Below, piece by piece: positions 1 through 11,215 of a stretch of DNA of 64,000 nucleotides; position 1 is the stretch's first letter, and each line of letters starts with the position of its first letter. The notes under the pieces are model-generated. The model searched no databases. It was given only the letters and a program-made list of their open reading frames with translations, and was not told where the DNA came from. The DNA comes from Neodontobutis hainanensis (lineage: Eukaryota; Chordata; Actinopteri; Gobiiformes; Odontobutidae): the NCBI GenBank assembly GCA_024349245.1, contig JALDNG010001283.1, positions 1-64,000 on the forward strand. The letters are read 5' to 3'. Made by a program: the position numbers and the translations under genes.

Positions 1-2008
1 ACCATGTTCTCCACCTCCATTGTCGACGCAGCCACTGAAGCTGTGGCCGCAAAGTCTCCGGTGCCTGTCGTGGCGGCAATCCCGAACCCGGTGGTGGACA
101 CCGGAAGTAAGGGATGCCGTCAAGCTGAAGAAGGAGACCTATCGAGCCTGGTTGGCTTGTGGGACTCCTGAGGCAGCTGATAGGTACCGGCAGGCCAAGC
201 GGCTGCAGCACGGGTGGTTGTGGAGGCAAAACTCGGGTCTGGGAGGAGTTCGGTGAGGCCATGGAAAAAGACTATCGGTCGGCCTCAAAGAAATTCTGGC
301 AAACCGTCCGACGCCTCAGGAGGGGGAAGCAGTGCCCTGCCAACACTGTTTACAGTGGAGGTGGAAATCTGCTGACCTCAACTGGGGATATTGTTGGACG
401 GTGGAAGGAATACTGAGGATCTCCTCAACCCCACCGTCATGTCTTCCACTGAGGAAGCAGAGGCCGAGGGCTCAGAGGTGGACTCGCCCATCACTCAGGC
501 TGAAGTCACTGAGGTAGTTGGGAAGCTCCTCGGTGGCAAGGCACCGGGGTGGATGAGATACGCCCTGAGTACCTCAAGTCTCTGGATGTTGTGGGGCTGT
601 CTTGGTTGACACGCCTGCAACATCGCTGGCGGTCGGGGACAGTACCTCTGGACTGGCAGACCGGTGGTGGTCCCTCTTTTTAAGAAGGGGGACCGGAGGG
701 TGTGTTCCAACTACAGAGGATCACACTCCTCAGCCTCCCGGGAAAGTCTATGCCAGGGTACTGGAGAGGAGAATGCGGCCGATAGTCGAACCTCAGATCC
801 AGGAGGAACAATGCGGTTTTCGTCCCGGTCGTGGAACACTGGACCAGCTCTATACCCTCTCCAGGGTGCTGGAGGGATTATGGAGTTTGCCCAACCAGTC
901 CACATGTGCTTTGTGGATCTGGAGAAGGCATTCGACTGTGTCCTCGTGGTGCCCTGTGGGGGTGCTCTGGGAGTATGGGGTCCGGGGCCCTTTGCTAAGG
1001 GCTATCCGGTCCCTGTACGACCCGAGCAGGAGCTTGGTTCGCATTGCCGGCAGTAAGTCAGACCTGTTCCCGGTGAATGTTGGACTCCGGCAGGGCTGCC
1101 CTTTGTCACCGGTCCTGTTCATTATCTTTATGGACAGGATTTCTAGGCGCAGCCAGGGGCCGGAGGGAGTCTGGTTTGGGGACCACAGGATTTCATCTCT
1201 GCTTTTGCAGATGATGTTGTCCTGTTGGCTCCATCAAGCCAGGACCTTCAATGTTCACTGGGGCGGTTTGCAGCCGAGTGTGAAGCGGCTGGGATGAGGA
1301 TCAGCACCTCCAAGTCTGAGACCATGGTTCTCAGTCGGAAAAGGGTGGCTTGCCCTCCAGGTTGGTGGAGAGCTCCTGCCTCAAGTGGAGGAGTTTAAGT
1401 ATCTCGGGTCTTGTTCACGAGTGAGGGAAGGAAGCGTGAGATCGACAGACGGATCGGTGCAGCTTCTGCAGTAATGCGGTCGATGTACCGGTCTGTCGTG
1501 GTGAAGAAGGAGCTGAGCTGTAAGGCAAAGCTCTCGATTTACCAGTCGATCTACGTTCCTACTCTCACCTATGGTCATGAGCTTTGGGTCATGACCGAAA
1601 GAACAAGATCCCGGATACAGCGGCCGAAATGAGCTTTCTCCGCAGAGTGGCGGGCGCTAGAGATAGGGTGAGGAGCTCCGCCACTCGGGAGGAGCTCAAA
1701 GTAGAGCCGCTGCTCCTTCACATCGAGAGGAGCCAGCTGAGGTGGCTCGGGCATCTGTTTCGGATGCTTCCCGGCCGCCTCCCTAGGGAGGTGTTCCAGG
1801 CATGTCCCACCGGGAGGAGACCTCGGGGAAGACCTAGGACACGCTGGAGGGACTATGTCTCTCGGCTGGCCTGGGAACGCCTCGGTATCCCCCCGGAAGA
1901 GCTGGAGGAAGTGTCTGGGGAGAGGGAAGTCTGGGCTTCTCTGCTTAGACTGCTGCCCCCGCGACCCGGCCCCGGATAAGCGGTAGAAGATGGATGGATG
2001 GATGGATA
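1..2008 (+). mobile_element. Rex3-like (RTE clade) non-LTR retrotransposon, 3' part
   Basis: This is the downstream part of a fish RTE-type LINE that runs in from before the window. Coding remnants of the linker and reverse transcriptase fill 20-1979. The element ends just after the stop in a short tandem GATG/GGAT run (about 1988-2008), the tail known for Rex3 elements. There is no poly(A) tail and almost no 3' UTR, as expected for RTE. The left end and any endonuclease domain lie outside the window. Family assignment rests on the protein and the tail, not on a database search. Confidence 0.85.
20..1979 (+). pseudogene. RTE-type reverse transcriptase ORF, frameshifted
   Basis: Reverse transcriptase of a Rex3-like LINE, which would copy element RNA at a nicked chromosomal target. 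Recognisable pieces lie in several frames: a linker at 20-416; an RT segment with CGFRPGRGTLDQLYTLSRVL and then VGLRQGCPLSPVLF inside 602-1297; MCFVDLEKAFD in another frame inside 664-1056; and the C-terminal part (1411-1632 and 1584-1979) with LSIYQSIYVPTLTYGHELWV, RRPRGRPRTRWRDYVSRLAW and a proline-rich end. At least five frame changes are needed to follow the protein and the catalytic FADD region near 1205-1215 is damaged, so the copy is dead. The conserved C-terminus ends right at the GATG tail. Confidence 0.85.
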
Positions 2009-2865
2009 GTTGGAGCTACTTACAAATTAGACATTTTGGAGGTCACATATTCTAATTCTAATATCCATATTTGAATATGTACCTGCGTTTTAATCTCTCC
2101 AATAAGTACACCATGTTTTGTTTGCTCACAGTTGAAAGAAAACAGTGGTAAGCCTCCGTGCTTTAATGCTTTTCAGATTTTTCAGAGATTGGCAATCAGG
2201 CATTGTTGTTTTGATGGATCTTTTAATTTTTTTATTTATGTATTTTATGTTTGGTATATATAAGGGGGTAAGATTTTAAGATAATGTGCAGATTTTTGTG
2301 GTCACTTCTCTCCATGTTGTGTTCATAACATTAAAATTAAAGCATTTAACAGTGTTGAAGGGACAGACATCGATGTGTTTCTGTAGAGGACAATGCAGCC
2401 TTTATTGAGCGTGAGTCACTCAGTCTGTTGTCGAAACACCTCTCTGCACAAGCACAGGGTTTATTACTTAAAAGCAGTGGAAGCTGAAGACCATTGTGTT
2501 CAATAATAAAGTGTAAAAATGACTCAGACTTGTCGCCTGAATCATGTTGGTTAAATCATATTTGCTTGGTTTAGGCAATGACTGCTACTTCCTCACAAAC
2601 ATAAAAAATTCCTGAGGCTAAGACTAACATCTCATTAACATTTAATCAAGGCAAGATAACTATTTTTAGCTTTTTCTGTTCCATGTGGTGAAAACTTCAG
2701 AAGCCTGAGTGTCCTGAAACTGAAGCAGGAGTCATTGTTCCCAAGGAACATTTGTAAAGTTCAAGGAGGCATTGGCAGTTTTACAAGCCCTTTTTATTTA
2801 GACTTCTGTTGTGGAATATTGAGCTTGAGCATAAATGGGACAGTGCATTATGGTGATTCAATGGC
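2009..2865. other. non-coding, nothing recognised
   Basis: AT-rich sequence between the LINE and the first SINE. I see no open frame with recognisable protein similarity, no splice-flanked exon and no obvious repeat beyond short A/T runs. Confidence 0.5.
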
Positions 2866-3171
2866 GTGTTAAAGGCTCAGGTGGTAGAGCAGTTGTTTTA
2901 TAACCAGAAGGTTGGTGGTACAATTCCCTCCGCCCAGTTCATATTGTTGTTGTGTCCTTGGGCAATACACTTCACCCAGAGAATGTGAGACTGCTCAGTG
3001 GTGGTTGAAGAGTCCAAAATGGCTGCCACGTCTCTGTCAGTCTGCTCCAGGGACAGACATAGCAAACCACCACCAGGGGGTGACTGTGGAGTGAATGAAT
3101 AATGGATGCCTTGTAAGCTCTTTGAGTCTCTTGGGACAAAAGGACAATATAAATCTAACCAATTTTTATTG
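2866..3171 (+). mobile_element. tRNA-derived SINE (copy A), diverged
   Basis: The tRNA-like head has a box A-like stretch around 2876-2892 (ctcaggtggtagagcag) and a degraded box B near 2915-2925. It is followed by the central domain shared by all related SINEs here (gtgtccttgggca near 2954-2966). The tail resembles the genus of fish SINE ending in a short 'caatataaatctaacc' segment. The long middle part (2985-3110) differs from copies B and E. Confidence 0.7.
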
Positions 3172-3398
3172 TTAAATGGACAAGCACAAGAATAGCATAT
3201 GTTTCTATATAATAGCTGTGTTTATTTATGAAAATTAGCCACATGCTTTTTGTTTCTTTATTTCACATAGCGCTTTTTCTGTATCCTTTATTACTTTTGC
3301 CCCAACGTGTAATGCGCTTGTGTGACAAATACATAATATGTCACAAGCTAATTGGCCTTTTACAGAATGCCAGGATGTGACACAAAGGGACAGTGGTT

Positions 3399-3404
3399 TT
3401 TATT
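3399..3404 (-). terminator. ebpl: polyadenylation signal for ebpl
   Basis: AATAAA read on the minus strand, about 133 nt downstream of the ebpl stop codon and in a sensible position for cleavage of its transcript. No other gene nearby would use it. Confidence 0.55.
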
Positions 3405-3536
3405 TTTTGAAAGAATAACACAAGGCTGGCGTAATAAAATGTAGAGTTATCCATTCACAAGAAAGAATATGACGAAGTAAACCAGAAAGAACCAATAAGG
3501 CCTTAACTGCGGTCATTGGAAAGATGGTAGTCCTCC

Positions 3537-5055
3537 TCAGTCCACTTTCTGACGCTTTTCCAACTCTTGCTCTTGGTTCCTGAGGGCGGCCCAGGACTGC
3601 ACCAGGAGCAGGGCTGGCACTACGACCCAGATGCCATTGAAGAAAACCAGGTAAACCCACAGGTGTAACCATGACGACGACTGGTTCAGGTTGGGGGAGC
3701 CCTGCAGCCAGTCAGGAGCAAAGGTCATCCAGCAGCCGTAGAGCTCACACACGCTCAACATGATCTGCAGGAAGTGCCTGAAAAAGACAGATAAAGTAAA
3801 TTCAAGTTGGTTGCTTTTTGTTTTCAATTCAGTTCTTTCGATTTCTGTTGCCAAGGTGAATCATAAATTAGGACTTTTGAGATCTGTTTAACGCCATAAT
3901 GTTAGCTTTAGCTGTTTTTTTATGACCTGGATGTATATGATGACCTGTATGTCTTTAACAGTTCATTTGAGCCATGCAGCACAGATATAGTACCTATAGG
4001 GCTTCTTGTGGACCACAGCATAGATCAGGGCCAGACCTAGTCCAGATCCCAGGACCACAGTGAGGATCTCCACAGAAACAATGTTGGGGTCTGAGACCAG
4101 CCAGCGCCGGTCTGCCTTACCGTACTCCTGCCCTGGAGACAGTACGAGTTAATGAACAGGAGGTGTAGGATTTGATCTGATTGGTTACTGGTTACTGCTA
4201 AACTCACAGAGCTGAGCCAGAGGTCCCTCAGACGTCTCCACAGAGCCACTCAGAGACATGAGCACGAAGGGCCCCTCCTGAAACACACACTACAGAGTCA
4301 GAGACAGTTTACACAGAAAACTCTGCATCTAAATGAATGGGAAACTAAAGTTAGGCATTTTTGGACTAACAGTCATACTCCTGCATTTCTCTCCCTAGAA
4401 AACACAAACTTTTAAAAACAAGTGTATTTTCTGTTAATTCAAAGCTTGTCTGTAAAATACTTTCACCACTGCATCTTTTTTTAATTGTATCACTGTAGTT
4501 GGTATGTTCACTACTGTATAAATGGATGTCATTTTTTGTGCTCAACTATGCCACCTACTGGTCCTTTATTTCTACATGTTAAACATTGCTTGTTTTTTTA
4601 GACACAACAGGAGTAGAAACTATGTTTGTGAGGGAAAATAGACATTTAAACTGCAGTGTTGCGTGCGCTAAGATAACCATGCTAAGCTAATTACAGGAAA
4701 TAATATTATGCTAATTACAGCCTAAATTAACGCTTAGTATTACTAATCTACCAAGTTGTTTTATGTTTTATTCTTTGTTGCTAATTTTTACAGGTGTAAC
4801 AAGCAAAACTATTATAAAACTTATTGATTATTTATAATTTTTTTAAGATTGAGGCGTTACCAAGGTGATGTGGACGATGACGTCGTAGAAGAGCCAGGTC
4901 AGCACCCATTGGTCGATTGCAGAGCTCCTCCCACCAACTCGACGCATCATCAGATAGGCCGCCACGCCCTGGAGAGCACAGGCCAATAAGGAGACAGAAG
5001 TGACAATGGAGAAGGCGGAGCCATCTGAGAGAGGGGCGGAGTCAGTCAAGTCCAT
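3537..5055 (-). CDS. ebpl: emopamil-binding protein-like (EBPL), four coding exons
   Basis: Member of the EXPERA/emopamil-binding family, ER membrane proteins related to the sterol isomerase EBP; the EBPL branch itself has no established enzymatic activity. Coding exons on the minus strand are 5055-4861, 4277-4208, 4132-3994 and 3777-3537. All junctions have GT/AG sites and the phases join cleanly, giving 214 residues against about 206 in mammals. The translation shows N-terminal hydrophobic helices, LFYDVIVHITL running into EGPFVLMSL, then WQEYGKADRRWLVSDP, IVSVEILTVVLGSG, and a last exon with HFLQIMLSVCELYGCWMTF and SPNLN followed by a Trp-rich helix. This matches EBPL rather than EBP. The start ATG is the only one in frame at the head of exon 1. 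The lysine/glutamate-rich tail ends in KRQKVD. It is intact and the only confident host gene here. Confidence 0.93.
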
Positions 5056-5310
5056 CAGACAGATTTTTATAATTAACTAATAGTGCTAGGTGAGAAATTT
5101 TACTAAAAAATTATCAAATCAAATCCAATTAAACCCGTTTAAAATGATCCACTTCTACAGATGTACATAAAATCTCTTAAAACTTGTATAATTCAAACTA
5201 AAACCTATTCAGAAAAACTAATCTGAATCCAGTTCAACTAAAATCTGCTCAAAGCCACCTAAAAACTGCTGTAGTGCTGCCTTATTTTAGCCCCACCCTG
5301 ACCCACCTCC

Positions 5311-5336
5311 TGTGCTCTGATTGGTTGGAGAGCACA
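5311..5336 (-). promoter_or_regulatory. inverted CCAAT box within an 8-bp palindrome, possible ebpl promoter element
   Basis: About 260 bp upstream of the ebpl ATG. TGTGCTCT (5311-5318) and AGAGCACA (5329-5336) are perfect inverted arms flanking GATTGGTTGG, which contains CCAAT on the minus strand. A C-rich stretch (5289-5309) lies next to it. The position fits a proximal promoter, but no TATA box or start site is visible, so the role is inferred. Confidence 0.35.
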
Positions 5337-5869
5337 ACAGACCATTTCAATCCTGCCCCGGCCTCTTCACATTTGCTCAGTTTGGTCTCAAAGGTTTAGT
5401 TCAGGTTGGAAAGAGGAAAGAGTGGAGGGAAAGTATTTTAAAAGGAAAACATAGCTTAAAAGTTTATCCATAAACTTAGCAAGTGAAACATGATCGTGTG
5501 TCTCAAAGTTCAAAAGTACACCTGCTGCAGATCCTGTCGTTTATTGAGGCACAGACTATTTCCTTCGCTCCTAATTCAAACATCACTATTGCTTTAGGTG
5601 TAGGTTGTCTGTGATACAAGGACATTAAAAGATGTCTCTTCAATTCATTTCTGAGATTAATATTACCAAGTTTTTTACATATGGAAAAAATAGATATTCA
5701 TTCAAAGGTTTACTGCATATGGCATTTAACAAGTGTGTTCTTTCTACATGAGGCAGATAGTGACTATCTTAAATTGCTTATTTTCATCTCTTTGATTCCT
5801 AAAATTTACTTATCTTTTGTGATTGTCAGGTCAGAATGTTTGTGAACTTTGTATTTTAATAAAAACATG
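5337..5869. other. ebpl upstream flank, nothing further recognised
   Basis: AT-rich sequence without a supported gene. Runs of the form aatccaattaaaaccc at 5115-5240 (just before this stretch) resemble those at 15770-15850, suggesting an old dispersed repeat, but the match is weak. Confidence 0.4.
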
Positions 5870-6178
5870 AATAAATAAATGATAAAACAGATCTGGATTA
5901 CATTTATTTAAAATGCAACAATAAGCTCATAATTAATGTAAATTCCAGTGTTAACTTGAGGCCTTTGCTTGAGGTCCAGCTGAGTAAATGTCATAAAGAC
6001 TTGCCGTAGCAAATAATGTTCCTGATGAAAAGCAGTCAGTCTTCTTTCTCCTGTCTACTCTCCATGTGTCTTATAATATGGGTCATTAAGGATTTTAAGG
6101 ACAAAAGCCTTATTTGACACAGTGTTGATCTAACACTGAGAGACGGTGATTGTAAAGAAGCTAATGCTGTCGTTATTA
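5870..6178 (+). repeat. dispersed segment, also present at ~10535-10816
   Basis: From about 5898 (attacatttatttaaaatgc) to the start of SINE copy B this sequence recurs almost base for base at about 10552-10816, with only a few substitutions and indels. In both places it runs straight into SINE sequence. It is therefore a repeat or duplicated flank rather than unique DNA. Confidence 0.8.
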
Positions 6179-6389
6179 GCTGCAGTAGCTCAGTGGGTAG
6201 AGCTGTTGTCTTTCAACTGGAAGGTAGGTGGTTCGATTCCCGCCTCCCCACAGTTCATACTGTCGTTGTGTCCTTGGGCAAGACACTTAACCCACCTTGC
6301 CTCCAGTGGCTGTAACACTGGTAATTACTGTAGAACAATGTAAGTCTTTTGGATAAAAGCGTCTGCTAAATGAATAAATGTAAATGTAA
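6179..6389 (+). mobile_element. tRNA-derived SINE (copy B), well preserved
   Basis: The head is a clear tRNA-like promoter: box A tagctcagtgggtagag at 6186-6202 and box B ggttcgattcc at 6230-6240. Then come the central domain with tgtccttgggcaagacactt and the LINE-like tail ggataaaagcgtctgctaa ending in repeats of aaatgt (to 6389). This is the best local reference for the family. Confidence 0.85.
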
Positions 6390-7143
6390 ACAATTAAACC
6401 GTTTGCCTGTGAAGATGAAGCACATTTAGATCTGTAAATCCTGCCTACTCCACCTTAATAAGGGCTTCTCAGACTCTTCAAGCACTCTCAATACTTTCTC
6501 TGCACAGACTGTATACAATACTCTTCACAGAGATCACCAGTGTCATTGTTTAGGCTCATGGCTCCACAGGCTGTAACTCTGCATGGAGGCCTCTGCCAGC
6601 TTTCATGATAAAAGGTCATTAAGGTCTCACTGGGAAACATTTCCATTGGTTTACTCACAATTATATAAATGAACAGTGAAAAGCCACGGGCAAACATGTC
6701 TACACTTAACTGCACCACTGAAGTGTCCTTGAGCAATATAATCTAATCACTTTGTGCTTGCCAATATCTCTGACCTCCCAGTGCATCATCCGCAAGCAGA
6801 ATAATCACAGCAGACCGCATTTGGTAAATAATAGCAAGCCTTTGGCAACAAGGATGGTATTAGAAACAGAATAATTCATTTTGGTGCAGTAACGTTTAAA
6901 GGTGGGATGAACTGTAGAGTGTGGATGAGAGCAGATGGATGGATGGATGGCCACAAAGAAGAGGAATATATCTGCAAAACTAAAGAAAAGTCAAACAGTT
7001 TGTGGATCAGATGACACAGCTTGAATGAAGTACTTGTGTCAGATGTATTTTTCATGTAAATATCTTGTAAGAAGCTCCCACAATGTTTTTCTTTGTCTTT
7101 CGTTCGATGAGGTTCTTGTTCAGGTTCCTTTGAGTAAAGATAT
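6390..7143. other. non-coding, nothing recognised
   Basis: No supported exon or repeat except a short tggatggatggatgg run at 6935-6949. Confidence 0.4.
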
Positions 7144-7245
7144 CGTACCACCACCAGTGTGTGACTGTGGAGTGAATGTATAAAGGATTGAATTGTAAAG
7201 CCTTTGTTTCTTGAAAAGCACAATATATACAGTATATAACTAATC

Positions 7246-7280
<35 letters not shown>
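7144..7280 (+). mobile_element. 3' fragment of a copy A-type SINE with (ATT)n tail
   Basis: 7145-7225 resembles the 3' half of SINE copy A (accaccaccag, gactgtggagtgaatg, then a short tail). It is followed by about 14 ATT units at 7238-7280. The tRNA-like head is missing, so it is a 5'-truncated or decayed insertion. Confidence 0.6.
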
Positions 7281-7281
<1 letters not shown>

Positions 7282-8863
7282 TGTGAGCTGCACAGACCTA
7301 GCTCAGGTGAAACATCAACATCATCAAGGGACATATTATTGTAGTCCTTATGACCAAATTGTTTTTTATGGCACTGGAATAACCACAAGAAAGTAACCAG
7401 CTAAATGTAAGCAAGTAAATAGTTAAAAAAAAAAATCAGCTAAAACGGTTAATAAATGTGTAGCTCTTCATTTCTACAGCAGGCATTCATTATTTTTTGC
7501 TTGTTTACAAATTTCTAGCTGTGCCAAATATTGTTCTCAAAAAGGACTCCCATAGGAATCATTGGGCAATATAGTATTCCGTTATTCTCTTCAGAAAAAA
7601 AGAACATGATATCAGGAACATTTACAAAACATTTTAAGGTGGCTTTTAAGGACACTCACAAAATAAATTTAATAACAGCTTTGTTTAAAGTTTGGGTTGA
7701 GTACAGATTGATACCAGTACTCAGTTGTTTTAATTCTGTCAGATTTGACCTCCGATAACGACATGGGCCACACACTGAAGTGTAAGTCCTTTTCACTCTT
7801 TTTCTCGACAGCACTTTTGGACATTTTTCCTTTACGTAAAGCTGGTAAAACTGGTGCAAAACTCAAACAATGCTGAATGGTTAACAATAAATTCTTGCAT
7901 CTGTACATCAGGCAGCATCATGCAAAAAAATAAAAAAAATAATGAAGATGGGGTTAAACCTTTGTCATTTGCACTATTAAAACCTGGAAGAAGAGTGGCC
8001 AACATCATCTTCAAGGAGAAGTGTGATTGGAAGCAATTACCCATCAAGCCTTGTTCTTCTGATTCAAGCCCAGAGTTGTTTCAGTCGGTCATGTCAAGGT
8101 TCATTGCTATGTGGCCAATAAATGGAGTCAGCTGACTTCCTGAATGACATGTGACATTAAGTCTTTTTCCCCAAAGCGTGGCCATTTTCCAAGACGACAA
8201 TGCCAGGATTCATCAGGCTCAAATCAAATGGAAAATGGTCTGCATTATTTAACGCCTTTCCATAATCAGCTGCATTGTGTTGAGGTATGTTTAATGATTC
8301 TTTTGTGCTTGTTCTGCATTGATTTGTGTATTAATGAATTGTGGTTTATTCTTTGTAGGTATGTTGCACTAATGACTGCATACAAATAATTTTAATGTTC
8401 TGTTACATTTGACAAGTTAGATTAATTTTAATCACAAAATTTCAGTGACTTCTGCATATGAGCCTTTTGCTTGTGTACTGATTCTGCCTCAAATTGACAC
8501 AATGAATCTTGTCTGTTTATGCATGTTTAATAAAAAAAAATATATATAATAGTTTTGGTATGAGAAAGATTAAATCTACACAATAAATCTACAGAAGTGC
8601 AGTTGATTTTGAACTCAATGAAACCACATAGTTGCATTTTAGGCTCTTCACTGCTTTGGCATCGTCCACACTGATCTAAAAACAAATGTGAACTTTTTTT
8701 TTACTATCCAGTACAAGAGCATAACTGGTTAAAATAGACCTGTGAACGTGGGCAAAAAGCTCAAAAAAACTTCAGAATACATGGAAAGGTTGATGGAAAA
8801 TACCGTAATAAATGGAAAAATACCGTATTAATGATAAAATAATGTCAATAAAATAAAAATATG
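7281..8863. other. non-coding, nothing recognised
   Basis: AT-rich; several short open frames (for example 7854-8135 +) have no recognisable protein features and no splice context. I cannot assign any element. Confidence 0.4.
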
Positions 8864-9133
8864 TACAGTGAAATCAGTGCTTGCCTTAATATTCACTCCC
8901 TTTTTAAATGACTGACTATTCCAACAAAGGTCCAGATATTTGGTGCTATAAGTCCTAACTTAGTGAAATGGGGATCACTTGAGTGCAGGGAATGTGTTTT
9001 TAGTGATTGCAGTATAAAAACACTTGTGTCTGGAAGGTCCAGTCACTGGTTAATCAGTAGGCCTATTCCTGGCTACCATTAAACCATAAAGTCAAAAGAA
9101 CACTCCCAGGATCTCAGAGAACATGCCATTAAA

Positions 9134-9238
9134 AAGCATAAGTCAGGGTCTGGAAAACAAACAAAAAAAAATCTCCAGGGGAAGTTGAGTGCCTTGGAGA
9201 TTTTTTTTTGTTTGTTTTCCAGACCCTGACTTATGCTT
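9134..9238. repeat. perfect 44-bp inverted repeat with 17-bp loop
   Basis: The arms 9134-9177 and 9195-9238 are exact reverse complements, including a run of nine A paired with nine T. The spacer is 9178-9194. It lies inside the left half of the Tc1-like element, and only one arm matches expected transposon sequence. The other arm is probably an inverted duplication formed locally. Confidence 0.95.
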
Positions 9239-9608
9239 ATGACTTATGCTAGTGACCGTGTAAGAAGGAGACCGATGAATACTCTGAGGGAGTTACAAGC
9301 TTTAAGCAAATGAGATTGGAGAGACATACATTCAAAACCTGTTTCTTGGGTTCTCCTTCAAAGCTACACTCAATGCTTAATGCGTAGCATACGCTATGGG
9401 GAAACATTCTTTGTGTGACCGGTTGTGAAGCAAGTGTGTCAAACACGCCAAGAATTGGGTTATATAACCTCTGTTGGTGACGCAGCTCATCAGCGGCAGC
9501 TGTGTGATTGCGCGCACCTGAACAGAGGGTATAAGAACGCATGACGCGGGAGTGTCTTCAGATCGCGTTGTGTGAAGTGTGAGCAAACCTACTCTCTGTG
9601 CCAGTACG

Positions 9609-9609
9609 A

Positions 9610-9695
<86 letters not shown>
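9609..9695 (+). repeat. (AAT)n microsatellite
   Basis: About 29 uninterrupted AAT/ATA units just inside the left terminal repeat of the DIRS-like element. Read on the minus strand it gives a meaningless poly-tyrosine run. Confidence 0.95.
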
Positions 9696-9759
9696 GAAAA
9701 GAAAGAGGAGTGAACAAGTGAATCCCTTTCTGAAGCAAACAGTACTACATTAAATAAAA

Positions 9760-10200
9760 AAGTATCATGGCTGGGTTCATGAAGAAATGTGTTCCTCCGT
9801 GCCAGAGGCACATTGCTGATGATGATCAGCATTAGTTTTGTTTTGAGTGTGGGGGAAGAACACGCGGCCCTCACACTTTCTGGGGAGTGTGAGCACTGTG
9901 ATCTTTGTCCTGCTAAGATCCTACGTGCCTGGCTCTCTTTCTTTAAAGAGGAGCGAGCCGCCTCGACACTCCGGTCGTGGGATCCGCGTGTTGATCTGGC
10001 TGAGGCGCAGGATCAGAGTCCTATGTCCCTTGCGCTCACCAGATGAGGCAGACACTGGCTCTGTGCTCGGGCGGGCGCGCTCCGGCGCTTCCCGCGAGCA
10101 CGTTGATGACGCCTCATCCCTGGCTTCTGCAGGCGCTCCTGGAGCGCTCCTCCCGCTGACGTGGCGTTGAGGCGCGCTGGTTAAAAGAGCAGTGGTGCTG
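9760..10200 (+). pseudogene. DIRS gag-like ORF remnant
   Basis: Pieces in two frames resemble the Cys-rich N-terminal region of fish DIRS gag-like proteins: KKCVPPCQRHIADDD near 9782-9826, then VGEEHAALTLSGECEHCDLC and KILRAWLSFFKEERAASTL inside 9789-10046. A stop and frame change separate them, and the GC-rich Arg/Ala/Pro segment to about 10170 also shifts frame. The role of such proteins is RNA packaging, by analogy with other retroelements. This copy is non-functional. Confidence 0.55.
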
Positions 10201-10229
10201 CTGAACACTATAAACATAAACAAAAGGAG

Positions 10230-11215
10230 GTCCTGAAATTGTCCCCCATGGCTGCAGGGGTATGCCCCCAGACCTATGTCCACCGCATTAGCCAGTGGCG
10301 TAAGTTCGAACAACTGTTCGTATGCTACAGGGGCTACAAGCTGAGGCCTGCAGCCACCAGACAGATATCACGTTGTGTGAGGGACGCTATTGCCCTGGCC
10401 TATGAGGCGCATGGGCAGCAGTAGCTCAGTGGGTAGAGTAGTCGTCTTTCAACCGGAAGGTAGGTGTTTGATTCCCGCTCTCCCCACAGTTCATACTGTT
10501 GTTGTGTCCTTGGGCATAAATAAAAAAAAAGATGACCAAAAAGATTGTGATTACATTTATTTAAAATGCAACAATAAGCTCATAATTAATGTAAATTTCA
10601 GTGTTAACTTGAGGCCTTTGCTTGAGGTCCAGCTGAGTAAATGTCAAAGACTTGCTGTAGCAAATAATGTTCCTGATGAAAAGCAGTCAGTCTTCTGTCA
10701 TCTCCTGTCTACTCTCCATGTGTCTTATAATATGGGTCATTAAGGATTTTAAGGACAAAAGCCTTATTTGACACAGTGTTGATCTAACACTGAGAGACGG
10801 TGATCGTAAAGAAGCTCACTCTCCCCACAGTTCAAACTGTCGTTGTGTCCTTGGGCAAGACACTTAACCCACCTTGCCTCCAGTGGCTGTAACACTGGTA
10901 ATTACTGTAGAACAATGTAAGTCACTTTGGATAAAAGCGTCAGCTAAATGAATAAATGTAATGTAAATGTTGCCAGATTTCGCCTATAGGTGTGAGGACT
11001 CATTCTCTGAGGGTTTGCAGCTTCAACAGCTCTGGCAAAGGTGCCCCTCTGCAGTAAGTTTGTGATGCTGCAGACTGGTCCTCCCCGCACACATTCATCA
11101 GTTCTATAGTTTGGATGTTCATACTACTCCAGGCTCGCATTTCCTTGAGTCATCATCCCAAAATCGTGTTTGAGACCTCTTTTGTGTTTGTGCACACTCC
11201 ACAACCCGGGGGGTG
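10230..11215 (+). pseudogene. DIRS tyrosine recombinase C-terminal remnant, interrupted
   Basis: The upstream piece (10239-10413) ends with RQISRCVRDAIALAYEAHGQ, matching the region before the conserved catalytic RxHS box of DIRS recombinases. After a 556-bp insertion the protein resumes with VRTHSLRV (about 11001-11024, equivalent to VRAHSTRG). It continues with a damaged CDAADWSSPHTFI segment (about 11066-11104), which precedes the catalytic tyrosine in this family. A stop codon and frame changes show decay. The enzyme would have integrated circular cDNA without making target duplications. Confidence 0.7.
10414..10969 (+). mobile_element. composite SINE insertion (head + duplicated 270-bp segment + SINE tail)
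   Basis: A SINE head with box A (10422-10438) and box B (near 10466-10476) runs to tgtccttgggca at 10505-10516 and then breaks off. A segment homologous to 5870-6166 follows (10520-10816). SINE sequence then restarts at ccccacagttca (10824) and runs to the normal aaatgtaaatg tail (10969). The whole block sits between two adjoining pieces of the recombinase, so it went in as one unit. Confidence 0.75.

Noticed and set aside
6179..6260. tRNA gene (also at 10422, 12774 and 28671)
   Set aside because: Box A and box B are present, but there is no complete cloverleaf and each is followed by SINE body and tail, so they are SINE heads.
9377..9874. 165-codon minus-strand frame with a long tyrosine run
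   Set aside because: It is only the translation of the AAT microsatellite and flanking DIRS terminal repeat.
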